From JBBDXS01 sp040902195 (GTDB lineage: Bacteria > Chloroflexota > Dehalococcoidia > DSTF01 > RBG-16-68-14), in assembly GCA_040902195.1 (NCBI GenBank), contig JBBDXS010000019.1, positions 248,001-312,000 of the forward strand: DNA of 64,000 bases, given 5' to 3'. The notes beneath the pieces were generated by a model, which saw nothing but the letters and a program-made list of their open reading frames with translations, was not told the origin of the DNA and did not search any database. A program made the translations under genes and the position numbers. Positions 24,940 to 33,243 of the stretch are shown one piece after another. Every line of letters begins with the position of its first letter. Within the stretch, counting starts at the first letter, position 1.

Positions 24940-27780
24940 ATGCGGGTATGCTTCCGCGTCTCCGATCGCCTTTACTTACGTCGCGAGGTACCTGCGATTG
25001 TAAGGGACGTTCCGACCACAGCAGCGCCGAGCGTACAGAACACCAACGACCTCGTCGGCGCGGCGGCGGACGGCGTGTATGGCGTCCTCGGTACCTCTCC
25101 TGCGGGTCTGAGCAGCGAGGAGGCGCGGAACCGGCTGCTCCAGCATGGGCCGAACGAGTTGCCGCGCCCGCGACCCGCAAATCCAGCACGGCTGCTCTTT
25201 GAGCAGGTCAGCCACACGCTCGCGCTGCTGCTCTGGGCCGGGGCTGGACTTGCTTTCCTTGCGGGCCTGCCGCAGTTGGGTTGGGCGATCCTTGCCATCG
25301 TGGTCATCAACGCCGCATTTAGCTTCTGGCAGGAATACAGGGCAAGCCGGCTCATCGAGACATTGAACCGGCGCCTGCCCGCGGTCGTTCGCGTTCGACG
25401 TGACGGCGTGGAGCATCGCGTACACACAGACGACCTGGTGCCGGGCGACTTGCTCATCGTCCGCCGAGGAGATCGCGTTCCAGCGGATGCCCGGCTCGTC
25501 CGCGCCGTAGACCTTCGCCTCGACTACAGCAGCCTCACGGGAGAATCGGAGCCGGTCGAGCGTGAAGCGCCGTCCGCGCCGCCCGCGCCCCTTGCCGATG
25601 CGCCCAATTGCGTTCTTGCCGGAACGACGGTCGTCGATGGAAGCGGCGAGGCCGTGGTGTTTGCGACGGGTAAGAGCACCGCTTTCGGCCAGGTGGCCGG
25701 GCTGACTGAGCGCGTCTACCTGGAGCCGAGCCCGCTCCAGCGCGAGCTCGCGCGCACTGCCCGCGCGATCGCCGCGGTTGCGGTGATCACCGGGCTCTTT
25801 TTCTTTCTGGCGGGAGATGCGACCGGCCGTCTCACTGCCAGAGAAAGCTTCATCTTTGGCGTAGGCATCCTCGTCGCGATCGTTCCCGAAGGGCTTCTTC
25901 CAACCGTGACGCTTGCGCTCGCGCTGACGGTGCAACGGATGGGACACCACAACGCGATCGTGAAGCGGCTTTCTTCGGCGGAGGCTTTGGGTTGCACGAC
26001 GGTCATCTGCACCGACAAGACGGGCACGATCACAATGAACGAGATGACAGCCCGCCAGGTCTGGGCCGGCGAAGCCCACTATGGTATCAGCGGACAAGGA
26101 TATGGATTGGGTGGCAAGCTGCGAGAGGCGGACGACAGCGGCAGGGACGAGGTCGCGTCGCTAGAACTACTGCTGCGCTGCGCCGTCCTCTGCAACAACG
26201 GCATTCCTCCGCGCTCGGACACTCGCGTCGCTGAGCTGGGCGACCCGCTGGATGAAGCGCTGCTCGTTCTGGCGATCAAGGGAGGTCTGGATCCGGACGC
26301 GATTCGCCGCCAGTGGCGTCGACTTCGGGAGTACCCTTTTCACGCCGAGCGTCGCAGTATGGCCACGCTGCATGAGCGTGACGGCGAGTTGAAGGTCTTT
26401 GCCAAAGGCGGGCCGCTGGAGATACTCGAGCGGTGTACGGGCGAACTGCGAGCCGGCACTCCGCGCGTCCTCGACGACGCGAGACGGATAGAACTGCAAC
26501 GGCGCGTCGAAGACATGTCGGATCGCGGACTGCGCGTCCTCGGCTTCGCCTATCGCGACGCACGGGACGAGAACGATGTGAAGGACATCGATCGAGTAGA
26601 GAGGGACCTGGTCTTCCTGGGACTGGTCGGTCTCGATAATCCGCTCCGGTCCGAAGTCCCGGAGGCTGTCGAGCGCTGCCACAGCGCGGGCATCCAGGTC
26701 GTGATGCTCACAGGTGACTACGCGCACACGGCGCTCGCGGTGGCGCGCGAAGCTCGCATTGCGTCTAGCGCCGATGACGCGGTAACGGGAGCAGAACTCG
26801 ATGCACTAAGCGACGATGCGCTCGGGAAACTGCTGGCGGACCGGCAACCCACCGTCTTCGCTCGCGTCACACCGGAACACAAGCTCCGGCTGGTCGAAGC
26901 GTATCAGCGTCTGGGGCACATCGTGGCGGTCACGGGAGATGGCGTGAACGACGCGCCCGCGCTCAAGGCAGCCGAAGTGGGCATCGCGATGGGGCGTACC
27001 GGAACGGACGTCGCGCGCGAAGCGGCAGACATGGTGCTCATGGACGACAACTTTGCCACGATCGTCCGCGCCGTCGAAGAAGGACGAACGGTGTTCGCCA
27101 ACATCAAGAAGTTTCTGACCTATGTCTTAACCAGCAACGTCGCGGAGGCCGCCCCCTTTGTTCTCTTTGTACTTGTCGGCGTGCCGTTGCCGCTGACGAT
27201 CTTGCAAGTGCTGCTTGTCGACGTGGGAACGGACATGTTCCCGGCGATCGCGCTGGGGATCGATCCGCCCGATCCCGGCGTGATGCAGCGACCACCCCGC
27301 GCTAGGAACGAGCGCATCGTTTCGGCCGGCTTGCTGCTGAGGGCGCTGGGCTTCCTCGGGATGCTAGCCGCAGCGCTTAGCCTGGCCGCCTATTTCTACG
27401 TCCAGTGGGACATGACGGGACACGTTTTCCACGGCCTCGCCGATGAGGGCGCGCAGTACCGCGCAGCAACGACCGTCACGATGGCGGCTATCGTCGCTTG
27501 CCAGGTAGCCAATGCGTTCGCGTGCCGGAGCGAACACGGTTCGGCGCTGGGCCGCGAGATGCTGGCGAATCGCGCCCTCCTAATCGGTATCGCGGCGGAG
27601 ATCTTACTGCTGACTGCGCTGATCGGCCTGCCGCCTCTGCGTCACATCTTCGATCTGGAGCCAATCGACCGCACGTACTGGCCGGTGCTGGCCTCGTTTC
27701 CGATCGTCTTTCTGGCGGTGGAGGAGGTCCGGAAATCCATTGTGCGAGCGATGTCGCGAAGTGCTGGGGCGAAAGCGTGA
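24940..27780 (+). CDS. P-type cation ATPase (type II, PEGLL motif)
   Basis: A 946-residue type II P-type ATPase. The cation-ATPase N domain begins at about residue 36 (LVGAAADGVYGVLG). The actuator loop has DYSSLTGES, the phosphorylation site is Asp359 (CTDKTGTIT), and the hinge is TGDGVNDAPALK. The M4 ion-site motif is VPEGLLPTVTLAL (Pro316); PEGLL is typical of the Na+/K+- and H+/K+-ATPase-like branch, whereas SERCA-like pumps have PEGLP. The ion is therefore probably not simply Ca2+. The ATG at 24940 is chosen over a TTG at 24835; either precedes a weakly conserved N-terminus. The stop overlaps the GTG start of a second P-type ATPase (GTGA). Confidence 0.9.
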   Translation: MRVCFRVSDRLYLRREVPAIVRDVPTTAAPSVQNTNDLVGAAADGVYGVLGTSPAGLSSEEARNRLLQHGPNELPRPRPANPARLLFEQVSHTLALLLWAGAGLAFLAGLPQLGWAILAIVVINAAFSFWQEYRASRLIETLNRRLPAVVRVRRDGVEHRVHTDDLVPGDLLIVRRGDRVPADARLVRAVDLRLDYSSLTGESEPVEREAPSAPPAPLADAPNCVLAGTTVVDGSGEAVVFATGKSTAFGQVAGLTERVYLEPSPLQRELARTARAIAAVAVITGLFFFLAGDATGRLTARESFIFGVGILVAIVPEGLLPTVTLALALTVQRMGHHNAIVKRLSSAEALGCTTVICTDKTGTITMNEMTARQVWAGEAHYGISGQGYGLGGKLREADDSGRDEVASLELLLRCAVLCNNGIPPRSDTRVAELGDPLDEALLVLAIKGGLDPDAIRRQWRRLREYPFHAERRSMATLHERDGELKVFAKGGPLEILERCTGELRAGTPRVLDDARRIELQRRVEDMSDRGLRVLGFAYRDARDENDVKDIDRVERDLVFLGLVGLDNPLRSEVPEAVERCHSAGIQVVMLTGDYAHTALAVAREARIASSADDAVTGAELDALSDDALGKLLADRQPTVFARVTPEHKLRLVEAYQRLGHIVAVTGDGVNDAPALKAAEVGIAMGRTGTDVAREAADMVLMDDNFATIVRAVEEGRTVFANIKKFLTYVLTSNVAEAAPFVLFVLVGVPLPLTILQVLLVDVGTDMFPAIALGIDPPDPGVMQRPPRARNERIVSAGLLLRALGFLGMLAAALSLAAYFYVQWDMTGHVFHGLADEGAQYRAATTVTMAAIVACQVANAFACRSEHGSALGREMLANRALLIGIAAEILLLTALIGLPPLRHIFDLEPIDRTYWPVLASFPIVFLAVEEVRKSIVRAMSRSAGAKA

Positions 27781-30485
27781 GGGTTCCCGCACACCAATCT
27801 TCGGAGGACAAGCGGCCCGCTGGCCCGCGCCGCTCGCGCTCAGACGCATCGCTTCGTGACAGGGCAAACCCCGCCTGGCACGCCGGACCGTCCTCGGTTG
27901 TCTGCGAAAAGCTGGGGGTAGACCCCGGCGAAGGTTTGTCTGAACACGAGGCGCAGCGCCGGCTTCAGCAATGGGGTCCCAACCGGCTGCCGGAAGAGCG
28001 GGGTCCCGGCTGGCTGGATTTGCTGCGGCGGCAGTTCGCACAGTTCCTCATCGCCGTCTTGGTCGTCGCTGCGGCCCTCGCCCTCGCGCTCGGGGAACGG
28101 CTTGACGCCGCAGCTATTCTCGGCATCATCGTCATCAACGCGGCGCTCGGCTTTGCTCAGGAGTACCGGGCCGAGCGAGCGCTGGCGTCGCTCCGCTCGC
28201 TGTCGGCGCCGACGGCTACCGTGCTGCGTAGCGGCGCCTTCGCCGTCTCGCCGGCGGCACAGGTGGCGCCGGGGGACATCCTCCGCTTGGAGGCTGGCGA
28301 CATCGTTCCTGCGGATGCGCGGCTTCTTGAGGTCGCGGCGCTTCGGCTGAACGAGGCGCTCCTGACGGGCGAGTCCATCCCCGTCGACAAGAGCGTTTCG
28401 CCGGTTCCTGCCGAGGCGGACCTGGCCGAACGAACCTCCATGGTCTACCAGGGTGGTCTCGTCGTCAACGGTCGCGCGCTGGCCGTCGTCGTTGCAACCG
28501 GCGAACGGACGGAGATGGGCGGCATCGCTGCCTCACTGCAAGGCCAGGCGCCGCGCAGCACTCCGCTCCAGCGGCGCTTGGCGGAGATGGGCCGCTGGCT
28601 GGTGTACGGTGCGGGCGGTCTTTGTGCCCTTGTCTTCATCGTCGGACTCTTGCGCGGCATTGACGTCAGCGAGATGGTCCTCACGTCAGCGAGCCTCGCC
28701 GTGGCGGCCATTCCAGAGGGCCTCCCCGCGGCCACGACGATCGTGCTCGCGCTGGCCGTCCAGCGCATGGTGCGCCGGAATGCGATTGTTCGGCGGCTCG
28801 CCGCGGTGGAAGCGCTCGGCTCGGTCACAGTGATCTGCGTCGACAAGACCGGGACGCTCACCGAGAACCGGATGAATGCTCAGGAGCTCTGGATCGAGGG
28901 CCATCCCGTGGTATTGGTCGAAGGCGGAAGCAGCTTAAGTGGCCGGAGCGACACGCTCACCCGCCTGCTGATCGCCGGCGTGCTGTGCAACGACGCGAGC
29001 CCGCAGGATGGCGCGGGCCTTGTCCGGGCGGTCGGCGATCCCACCGAGGGCGCTCTGCTCGATCTCGCCAGGCGGTTTGGCATGGACGCGAAGGAGGTGC
29101 GCGCAAAGGCCCCCCGGCTGCATGAGCTGCCGTTTGACGCCGAGCGCAGCCGCATGGCGGTAGTCTCCCAGACGACGAGCGGCGTCATGGCGTTTACGAA
29201 GGGAGCTCCGGAGGTTATCCTTCCGCTGGCGGCGGCCGTGCTGTTGGACGGCCGAGAGCGCGAGATCGACGACCCTGCTCGCGAAGACCTCCTGCAGGCA
29301 GCCAGGAGTATGGCCGGCAGGGGCATGCGCGTCCTCGCGTTTGCCCAGCGCCTCCTGCGGTCTGGGAACGATGAAGCGATCGAGGAGCAGCTCGTCCTGC
29401 TCGGGCTCGTGGGCCTCGCCGATCCTCTGCGCCCCGACGCCAAGGCTTCGATCGCGCGCGCGCGCGCCGCTGGCATCCGGACCGTCATGCTGACGGGCGA
29501 CCATCCCAGCACGGCCCGCGCTGTGGCGAGACAGCTCGACTTGCCTGCCGGCGAGGTCGTCCTCGGGCGGCAAGTCGAGGAGCTCACGGACACCGAGCTC
29601 GACAGAGCGGTCGCACAGGCGAACGTCTTCGCCCGGGTCTCGAGCAGACACAAGCTTAGGCTGATCGAGTCGCTCCGTCGGCTCGGCCACATCATCGCCA
29701 TGACCGGCGACGGCGTGAACGATGCTCCCGCGCTGCGCGCCGCGGACGTCGGCGTCGCCATGGGGCAGGGCGGGACGGACATCGCCCGCGACGCCTCGGA
29801 TATCGTCCTCGTCGACAACAGCCTTCACTCCATCGTGGCCGCGATCGAGGACGGACGGACCATCTACGACAACATCCGGAAGTTCGTCCACTATCTCGTC
29901 ACCTGCAACCTGGCGGAGCTGGCGGTCGTCTTCTTAGTCCTGACCGTCGACGGAACGACTCCGCTCTTGCCCCTGCAGATCCTCTGGGTCAACCTCCTGA
30001 CCGACAGCTTCCCGGCGCTCGCGCTTGGCCTCGATCCCTCGGAACCGGGCGTCATGCAGCGGCCGCCCCGCTCGCCAGCGGCGGGGATCCTCGGCGTCCG
30101 GTCGCTTCTTCCCGTCATCGGCATCGGCGCACTGGTCGCCACGCCTGCCCTGATCGCGTATACGTGGGGGCGGACCGCCGGAGACGTGGAGCTGGCAAGG
30201 CAGTTCACGTTCGCCACGCTGATCGGCGCCCACCTCGCTGCCACGTTCAACTTCCGCAGCCCAACGCGGCCGGTCTTCCAGCTTGCGAACAACGGCTGGG
30301 TGATCGGCGCCGTCGCTCTGTCGATTGCTCTGCTGTTCGCCGTGATCTACGTGCCCTGGTTGCAGCGTCCGTTTCGTACGGAACCTTTTTCCGTGCAGGA
30401 ATGGCTCGCAATTGGCGGCCTGTCGCTGGTCCCACTTGTCGTCGTAGAGGCGCTGAAGCTACTGAGGTTGGCGCCGAAGGAGTGA
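27777..30485 (+). CDS. P-type cation ATPase (SERCA/CtpF-like)
   Basis: A 902-residue type IIA P-type ATPase. The N domain starts around residue 50 (LGVDPGEGLSEHEAQRRLQQ). Key sites are LNEALLTGES, M4 AIPEGLPAATTI (Pro313), phospho-Asp356 (CVDKTGTLT) and TGDGVNDAPAL. PEGLP and the overall similarity suggest a Ca2+ or related divalent cation pump, like CtpF of the DosR regulon. The GTG at 27777 overlaps the upstream stop (GTGA); a much longer frame upstream is only a shadow of the first ATPase. The two pumps are clearly different proteins and not a simple duplication. Confidence 0.9.
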   Translation: MRVPAHQSSEDKRPAGPRRSRSDASLRDRANPAWHAGPSSVVCEKLGVDPGEGLSEHEAQRRLQQWGPNRLPEERGPGWLDLLRRQFAQFLIAVLVVAAALALALGERLDAAAILGIIVINAALGFAQEYRAERALASLRSLSAPTATVLRSGAFAVSPAAQVAPGDILRLEAGDIVPADARLLEVAALRLNEALLTGESIPVDKSVSPVPAEADLAERTSMVYQGGLVVNGRALAVVVATGERTEMGGIAASLQGQAPRSTPLQRRLAEMGRWLVYGAGGLCALVFIVGLLRGIDVSEMVLTSASLAVAAIPEGLPAATTIVLALAVQRMVRRNAIVRRLAAVEALGSVTVICVDKTGTLTENRMNAQELWIEGHPVVLVEGGSSLSGRSDTLTRLLIAGVLCNDASPQDGAGLVRAVGDPTEGALLDLARRFGMDAKEVRAKAPRLHELPFDAERSRMAVVSQTTSGVMAFTKGAPEVILPLAAAVLLDGREREIDDPAREDLLQAARSMAGRGMRVLAFAQRLLRSGNDEAIEEQLVLLGLVGLADPLRPDAKASIARARAAGIRTVMLTGDHPSTARAVARQLDLPAGEVVLGRQVEELTDTELDRAVAQANVFARVSSRHKLRLIESLRRLGHIIAMTGDGVNDAPALRAADVGVAMGQGGTDIARDASDIVLVDNSLHSIVAAIEDGRTIYDNIRKFVHYLVTCNLAELAVVFLVLTVDGTTPLLPLQILWVNLLTDSFPALALGLDPSEPGVMQRPPRSPAAGILGVRSLLPVIGIGALVATPALIAYTWGRTAGDVELARQFTFATLIGAHLAATFNFRSPTRPVFQLANNGWVIGAVALSIALLFAVIYVPWLQRPFRTEPFSVQEWLAIGGLSLVPLVVVEALKLLRLAPKE

Positions 30486-30525
30486 GCGTTCCTCTTTAGG
30501 AGCGCTGCTGGCGTTACACTAAGCC

Positions 30526-31797
30526 ATGTTGAACGCCAGGGTTCGCCACCGTCTTCGCGAATTGACGACCGAACTGTGGAGCCTACCCGGCCCCGGCGTC
30601 ATTACCGGCGCTGCCGACGACGATCCCTCCGGCATCGCTACGTACTCGCTGGCGGGTGCGCAGACAGGGTATAGCCTGCTCTGGGCCAGCCTCTTCACGC
30701 TGCCGCTGAACGCGGCGGTGCAGAATATGTGCGCCCGAATCGGCCTCGTCACAGGGAGCGGGCTGGCCGCCGTCCTGCGGCGGCACTACTCGCGCCGGCT
30801 GCTGCTCTTCATGGTGGTACTGCTCTTCGTTGCGAACACCATCAACATGGGTGCCAACCTCGCTGCGGTCGCCTCAGGCATCGAGCTGCTGACAGGGATG
30901 CGGCAGGCGGCGATTGTCGTGCCGGTCGGCGTCGCGATAGCAGCGACGGAGATCGTGGTCCCTTACCGGGTCTATGCGAAGTACCTGAAAGTGCTGACGC
31001 TGGTGCTGTTCGCCTATGTCATCGATGCGTTCGTCGCCGGGCCGGACTGGGGAAGGGCGCTGCGCTACACGTTCCAGCCGGTCGTACGGTTTAATGCCGC
31101 GTATATCACCACCATCGTCGCCGTGCTGGGCACAACGATCTCACCGTACCTCTTTTTCTGGCAGACGTCCGAGGAGGTCGAGGAGCTTCACCAGCATCAT
31201 GAGGAGACAGGCACCGAGCCTGAGCTCCGACGTGCCGTGTTCGATACCGACCTCGGCATGATCATCGCCCACGTCGTCTTCTACTTCATCGTGCTCACGA
31301 CCGCGGCGACGCTCTTTCCGGCAGGGATTCACGAGATCAGCACGGCGCGAGAGGCGGCGGAAGTGCTGCGGCCGCTGGCAGGCGACCAGGCGACGCGGCT
31401 CTTCGCCATCGGGTTCATCGGTACGGGGCTACTGTCGATCCCGATCCTGTCCGGCTCCGCGGCTTATGCCATCGCCGAGGTGTTCGACTGGCGCGAGGGG
31501 TTGGAGAACAAGCCGTCGGAGGCGCCGCAGTTCTATCTGGCGATTGCGCTCGCGACAGCGGTCGGCCTGGCGATCGCGCTATCGGGTGTAGGGGCGGTGC
31601 GGGCGCTCTTCATCGCTGCGGTGGTGAACGGCGTGATCGCCCCGGGACTGATCGCGGCGATCACGGTTATCAGCGCAGACGAGCGGGTCCTGGGGAAGCA
31701 TCGCAGCGGCCGGCTTTCGGTCCTGCTCGGCGCGCTCACGGCGGGGCTGATGGCGTTGGCGGCACTCGGGATGCTGGCCGCGTTCCTCGTCGGCTAG
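30526..31797 (+). CDS. NRAMP-related metal transporter with unusual ion-site motifs
   Basis: A 423-residue multi-pass membrane protein with about eleven helices. It belongs to the NRAMP/LeuT-fold family, but the transition-metal motif of TM1 (DPGN) reads DDDPSGIATYS, and the TM6 MPH motif reads GTTISPYLFFWQ. Loss of the metal-ligating Asn and Met argues against a normal Mn2+/Fe2+ carrier; NRAMP-related magnesium transporters are one family with altered sites. It follows the two P-type ATPases by 40 nt and probably forms an ion-homeostasis operon with them. It is the last gene before the tRNA-derived repeat. Confidence 0.85.
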   Translation: MLNARVRHRLRELTTELWSLPGPGVITGAADDDPSGIATYSLAGAQTGYSLLWASLFTLPLNAAVQNMCARIGLVTGSGLAAVLRRHYSRRLLLFMVVLLFVANTINMGANLAAVASGIELLTGMRQAAIVVPVGVAIAATEIVVPYRVYAKYLKVLTLVLFAYVIDAFVAGPDWGRALRYTFQPVVRFNAAYITTIVAVLGTTISPYLFFWQTSEEVEELHQHHEETGTEPELRRAVFDTDLGMIIAHVVFYFIVLTTAATLFPAGIHEISTAREAAEVLRPLAGDQATRLFAIGFIGTGLLSIPILSGSAAYAIAEVFDWREGLENKPSEAPQFYLAIALATAVGLAIALSGVGAVRALFIAAVVNGVIAPGLIAAITVISADERVLGKHRSGRLSVLLGALTAGLMALAALGMLAAFLVG

Positions 31798-31828
31798 AAG
31801 TTCGAGACGGAGGTAAACTGAGTCGGCT

Positions 31829-31844
31829 TCGTCTTCCGCTCCAC
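31829..31844. repeat. Direct repeat, distal copy (attR-like)
   Basis: TCGTCTTCCGCTCCAC is an exact 16-nt copy of the 3' end of tRNA-Gly (12948-12963), same orientation. No other part of a tRNA is intact here. It follows the last gene of the stress island by 31 nt. Confidence 0.6.
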
Positions 31845-31858
31845 GTCGCATCTCCACA

Positions 31859-31874
31859 CACGGCCGAAGCCGTG
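31859..31874 (+). terminator. Hairpin after the NRAMP-like gene
   Basis: CACGGC-CGAA-GCCGTG makes a six-base stem with a tetraloop between the transporter operon and the acyl-CoA dehydrogenase. No T tract follows, so the role is uncertain. Confidence 0.3.
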
Positions 31875-31900
31875 CGTTCGCCTTTCCGCCCATCGAGTGT

Positions 31901-31906
31901 TACAAT
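31901..31906 (+). promoter_or_regulatory. -10 element of the acyl-CoA dehydrogenase
   Basis: TACAAT preceded by GTGT, about 40 nt before the ATG. I see no good -35. Confidence 0.35.
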
Positions 31907-31947
31907 CCCGCCCGCCAACTCCGATTCTAGCCGCGAGGTAATTTTTC

Positions 31948-33144
31948 ATGGTCGATTTTGCCCTGACGCCCGAGATCAAAGAGCTCCGCAAGAAGGTCAA
32001 GACCTTCATGGAGGAGTACGTCTACCCGAACGAGCACATCTTCGAGGAGGGCGGCGACGACGCGGCCGCCCTCATGAAGGACCTCCAGTCTCGCACCAAA
32101 GCCGACGGCATGTGGGCCATGTTCATCGGCCCCGAGGCCGGCGGCACCGGCCGCGGCTTTCTGCCCTACGCCTACGTCAACGAGATCCTCGGCCGCAGTC
32201 CGTACGCGCCCCGCGCGTTCGGTTGCGCCGCGCCCGACACCGGTAACGCCGAGATCCTGCACATGTTCGGCACGGCCGAGCAGAAGGACCGCTGGCTCAA
32301 GCCGCTCGTCGCCGGCGACATCCGTTCGTGTTTCTCGATGACCGAGCCGGAGGTCTCCGGCGCCGATCCGACCGGCCTCCAGACCCGCGCCGTTCGCGAC
32401 GGCGATGAGTGGGTGATCAGCGGACACAAGTGGTTCACCTCCGGCGCCATCGGCGCGACGTTTGCGATCGTCATGGCCGTAAGCGACCCCGATGCGGAGG
32501 CGCACCGCCGCATGTCGCAGATCATTGTGCCGCTCGATACGCCCGGCGTGAACGTCATCCGTGCGGTGCCCGTCATGGGCGAGACCGCCGGTTCGCACTG
32601 CGAGATCCGCTACGAAGACGTCCGCGTTGCCGTCACCAACGTTCTTGGTGAGCCGGGCGATGGCTTCCGCATCGCGCAGAAGCGGCTCGGCCCCGGGCGC
32701 ATTCACCACTGCATGCGCTGGCTTGGCCAGATGCAGCGCGCCTTCGAGCTGATGTGTCAACGCGCACTCTCGCGCCAGGCCTTCGGCAGCTCGCTCGCCG
32801 AGAAGCAGACGGTGCAGAACTGGATCGCCGACTCCGCCGCCGAAATCCAGGCTGCGCGCCTCATGACGCAGTGGGCCGCCGCCAAGATCGATCAGGGCGA
32901 CGAGGCGCGCGTTGAGATCTCGCTCATCAAGTTCTGGGGTGCGAAGATTCTCCACGACGTCATCGACCGCGCGATCCAGGTCCACGGCGCCCTCGGCGTC
33001 TCCGGCGACACGCCCCTCGAGTCGATGTACCGCAACGCGCGCGCCGCCCGCATCTACGACGGCCCGGACGAGGTGCACCGCATGGTCGTCGCGCGGCGCA
33101 TCCTGCGCAAGTTCAAGGACGGCGGCGTCTGGGACTTCGAGTAG
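31948..33144 (+). CDS. Acyl-CoA dehydrogenase (ACAD10/11-like)
   Basis: A 398-residue FAD enzyme that introduces a double bond into acyl-CoA during beta-oxidation. FAD and substrate segments are FSMTEPEVSGADPTGL and WVISGHKWFTSGA; the C-terminal half has RQAFGSSLAEKQTVQ and VHGALGVSGDTPLESMYRNAR. The end, RIYDGPDEVHRMVVARRIL, carries the acidic residue in the DGPDEVH pattern typical of the ACAD10/11 branch. It stands alone, with no thiolase or hydratase nearby. It starts at ATG 31948 (MVDFALTPEIKELR). Confidence 0.92.
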   Translation: MVDFALTPEIKELRKKVKTFMEEYVYPNEHIFEEGGDDAAALMKDLQSRTKADGMWAMFIGPEAGGTGRGFLPYAYVNEILGRSPYAPRAFGCAAPDTGNAEILHMFGTAEQKDRWLKPLVAGDIRSCFSMTEPEVSGADPTGLQTRAVRDGDEWVISGHKWFTSGAIGATFAIVMAVSDPDAEAHRRMSQIIVPLDTPGVNVIRAVPVMGETAGSHCEIRYEDVRVAVTNVLGEPGDGFRIAQKRLGPGRIHHCMRWLGQMQRAFELMCQRALSRQAFGSSLAEKQTVQNWIADSAAEIQAARLMTQWAAAKIDQGDEARVEISLIKFWGAKILHDVIDRAIQVHGALGVSGDTPLESMYRNARAARIYDGPDEVHRMVVARRILRKFKDGGVWDFE

Positions 33145-33165
33145 TGCTTGCCGCCAACATCTGTA

Positions 33166-33234
33166 GGGGCGTAGCTTTAGCTGCGCCCTGGCGAGCACGG
33201 CTCGCCGCCCGTAGGGGCGCATGGCCATGCGCCC
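33166..33234. repeat. Cluster of three palindromic repeats
   Basis: Three hairpins lie end to end: GGGGCGTAGC-TTTA-GCTGCGCCC (33166-33188, one G-T pair), GGCGAGC-ACG-GCTCGCC (33190-33206) and the perfect palindrome GGGCGCATGGCCATGCGCCC (33215-33234). The first and third begin with GTAGGGGC, the signature shared with 9225 and the 60.6-60.8 kb repeats. They separate the acyl-CoA dehydrogenase from the exonuclease-BRCT gene. Confidence 0.7.
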
Positions 33235-33243
33235 TGGCCGTCC

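Noticed and set aside
27498..27776. N-terminal extension of the second P-type ATPase
   Set aside because: The 93 extra residues overlap the end of the first ATPase in another frame and have no family resemblance; GTG 27777 with a GTGA overlap is the better start.
12964..31828. Integrase, transposase or phage genes in the island
   Set aside because: I read both strands for tyrosine or serine recombinase and DDE motifs and found none; the mobile origin rests only on the tRNA repeat and gene content.
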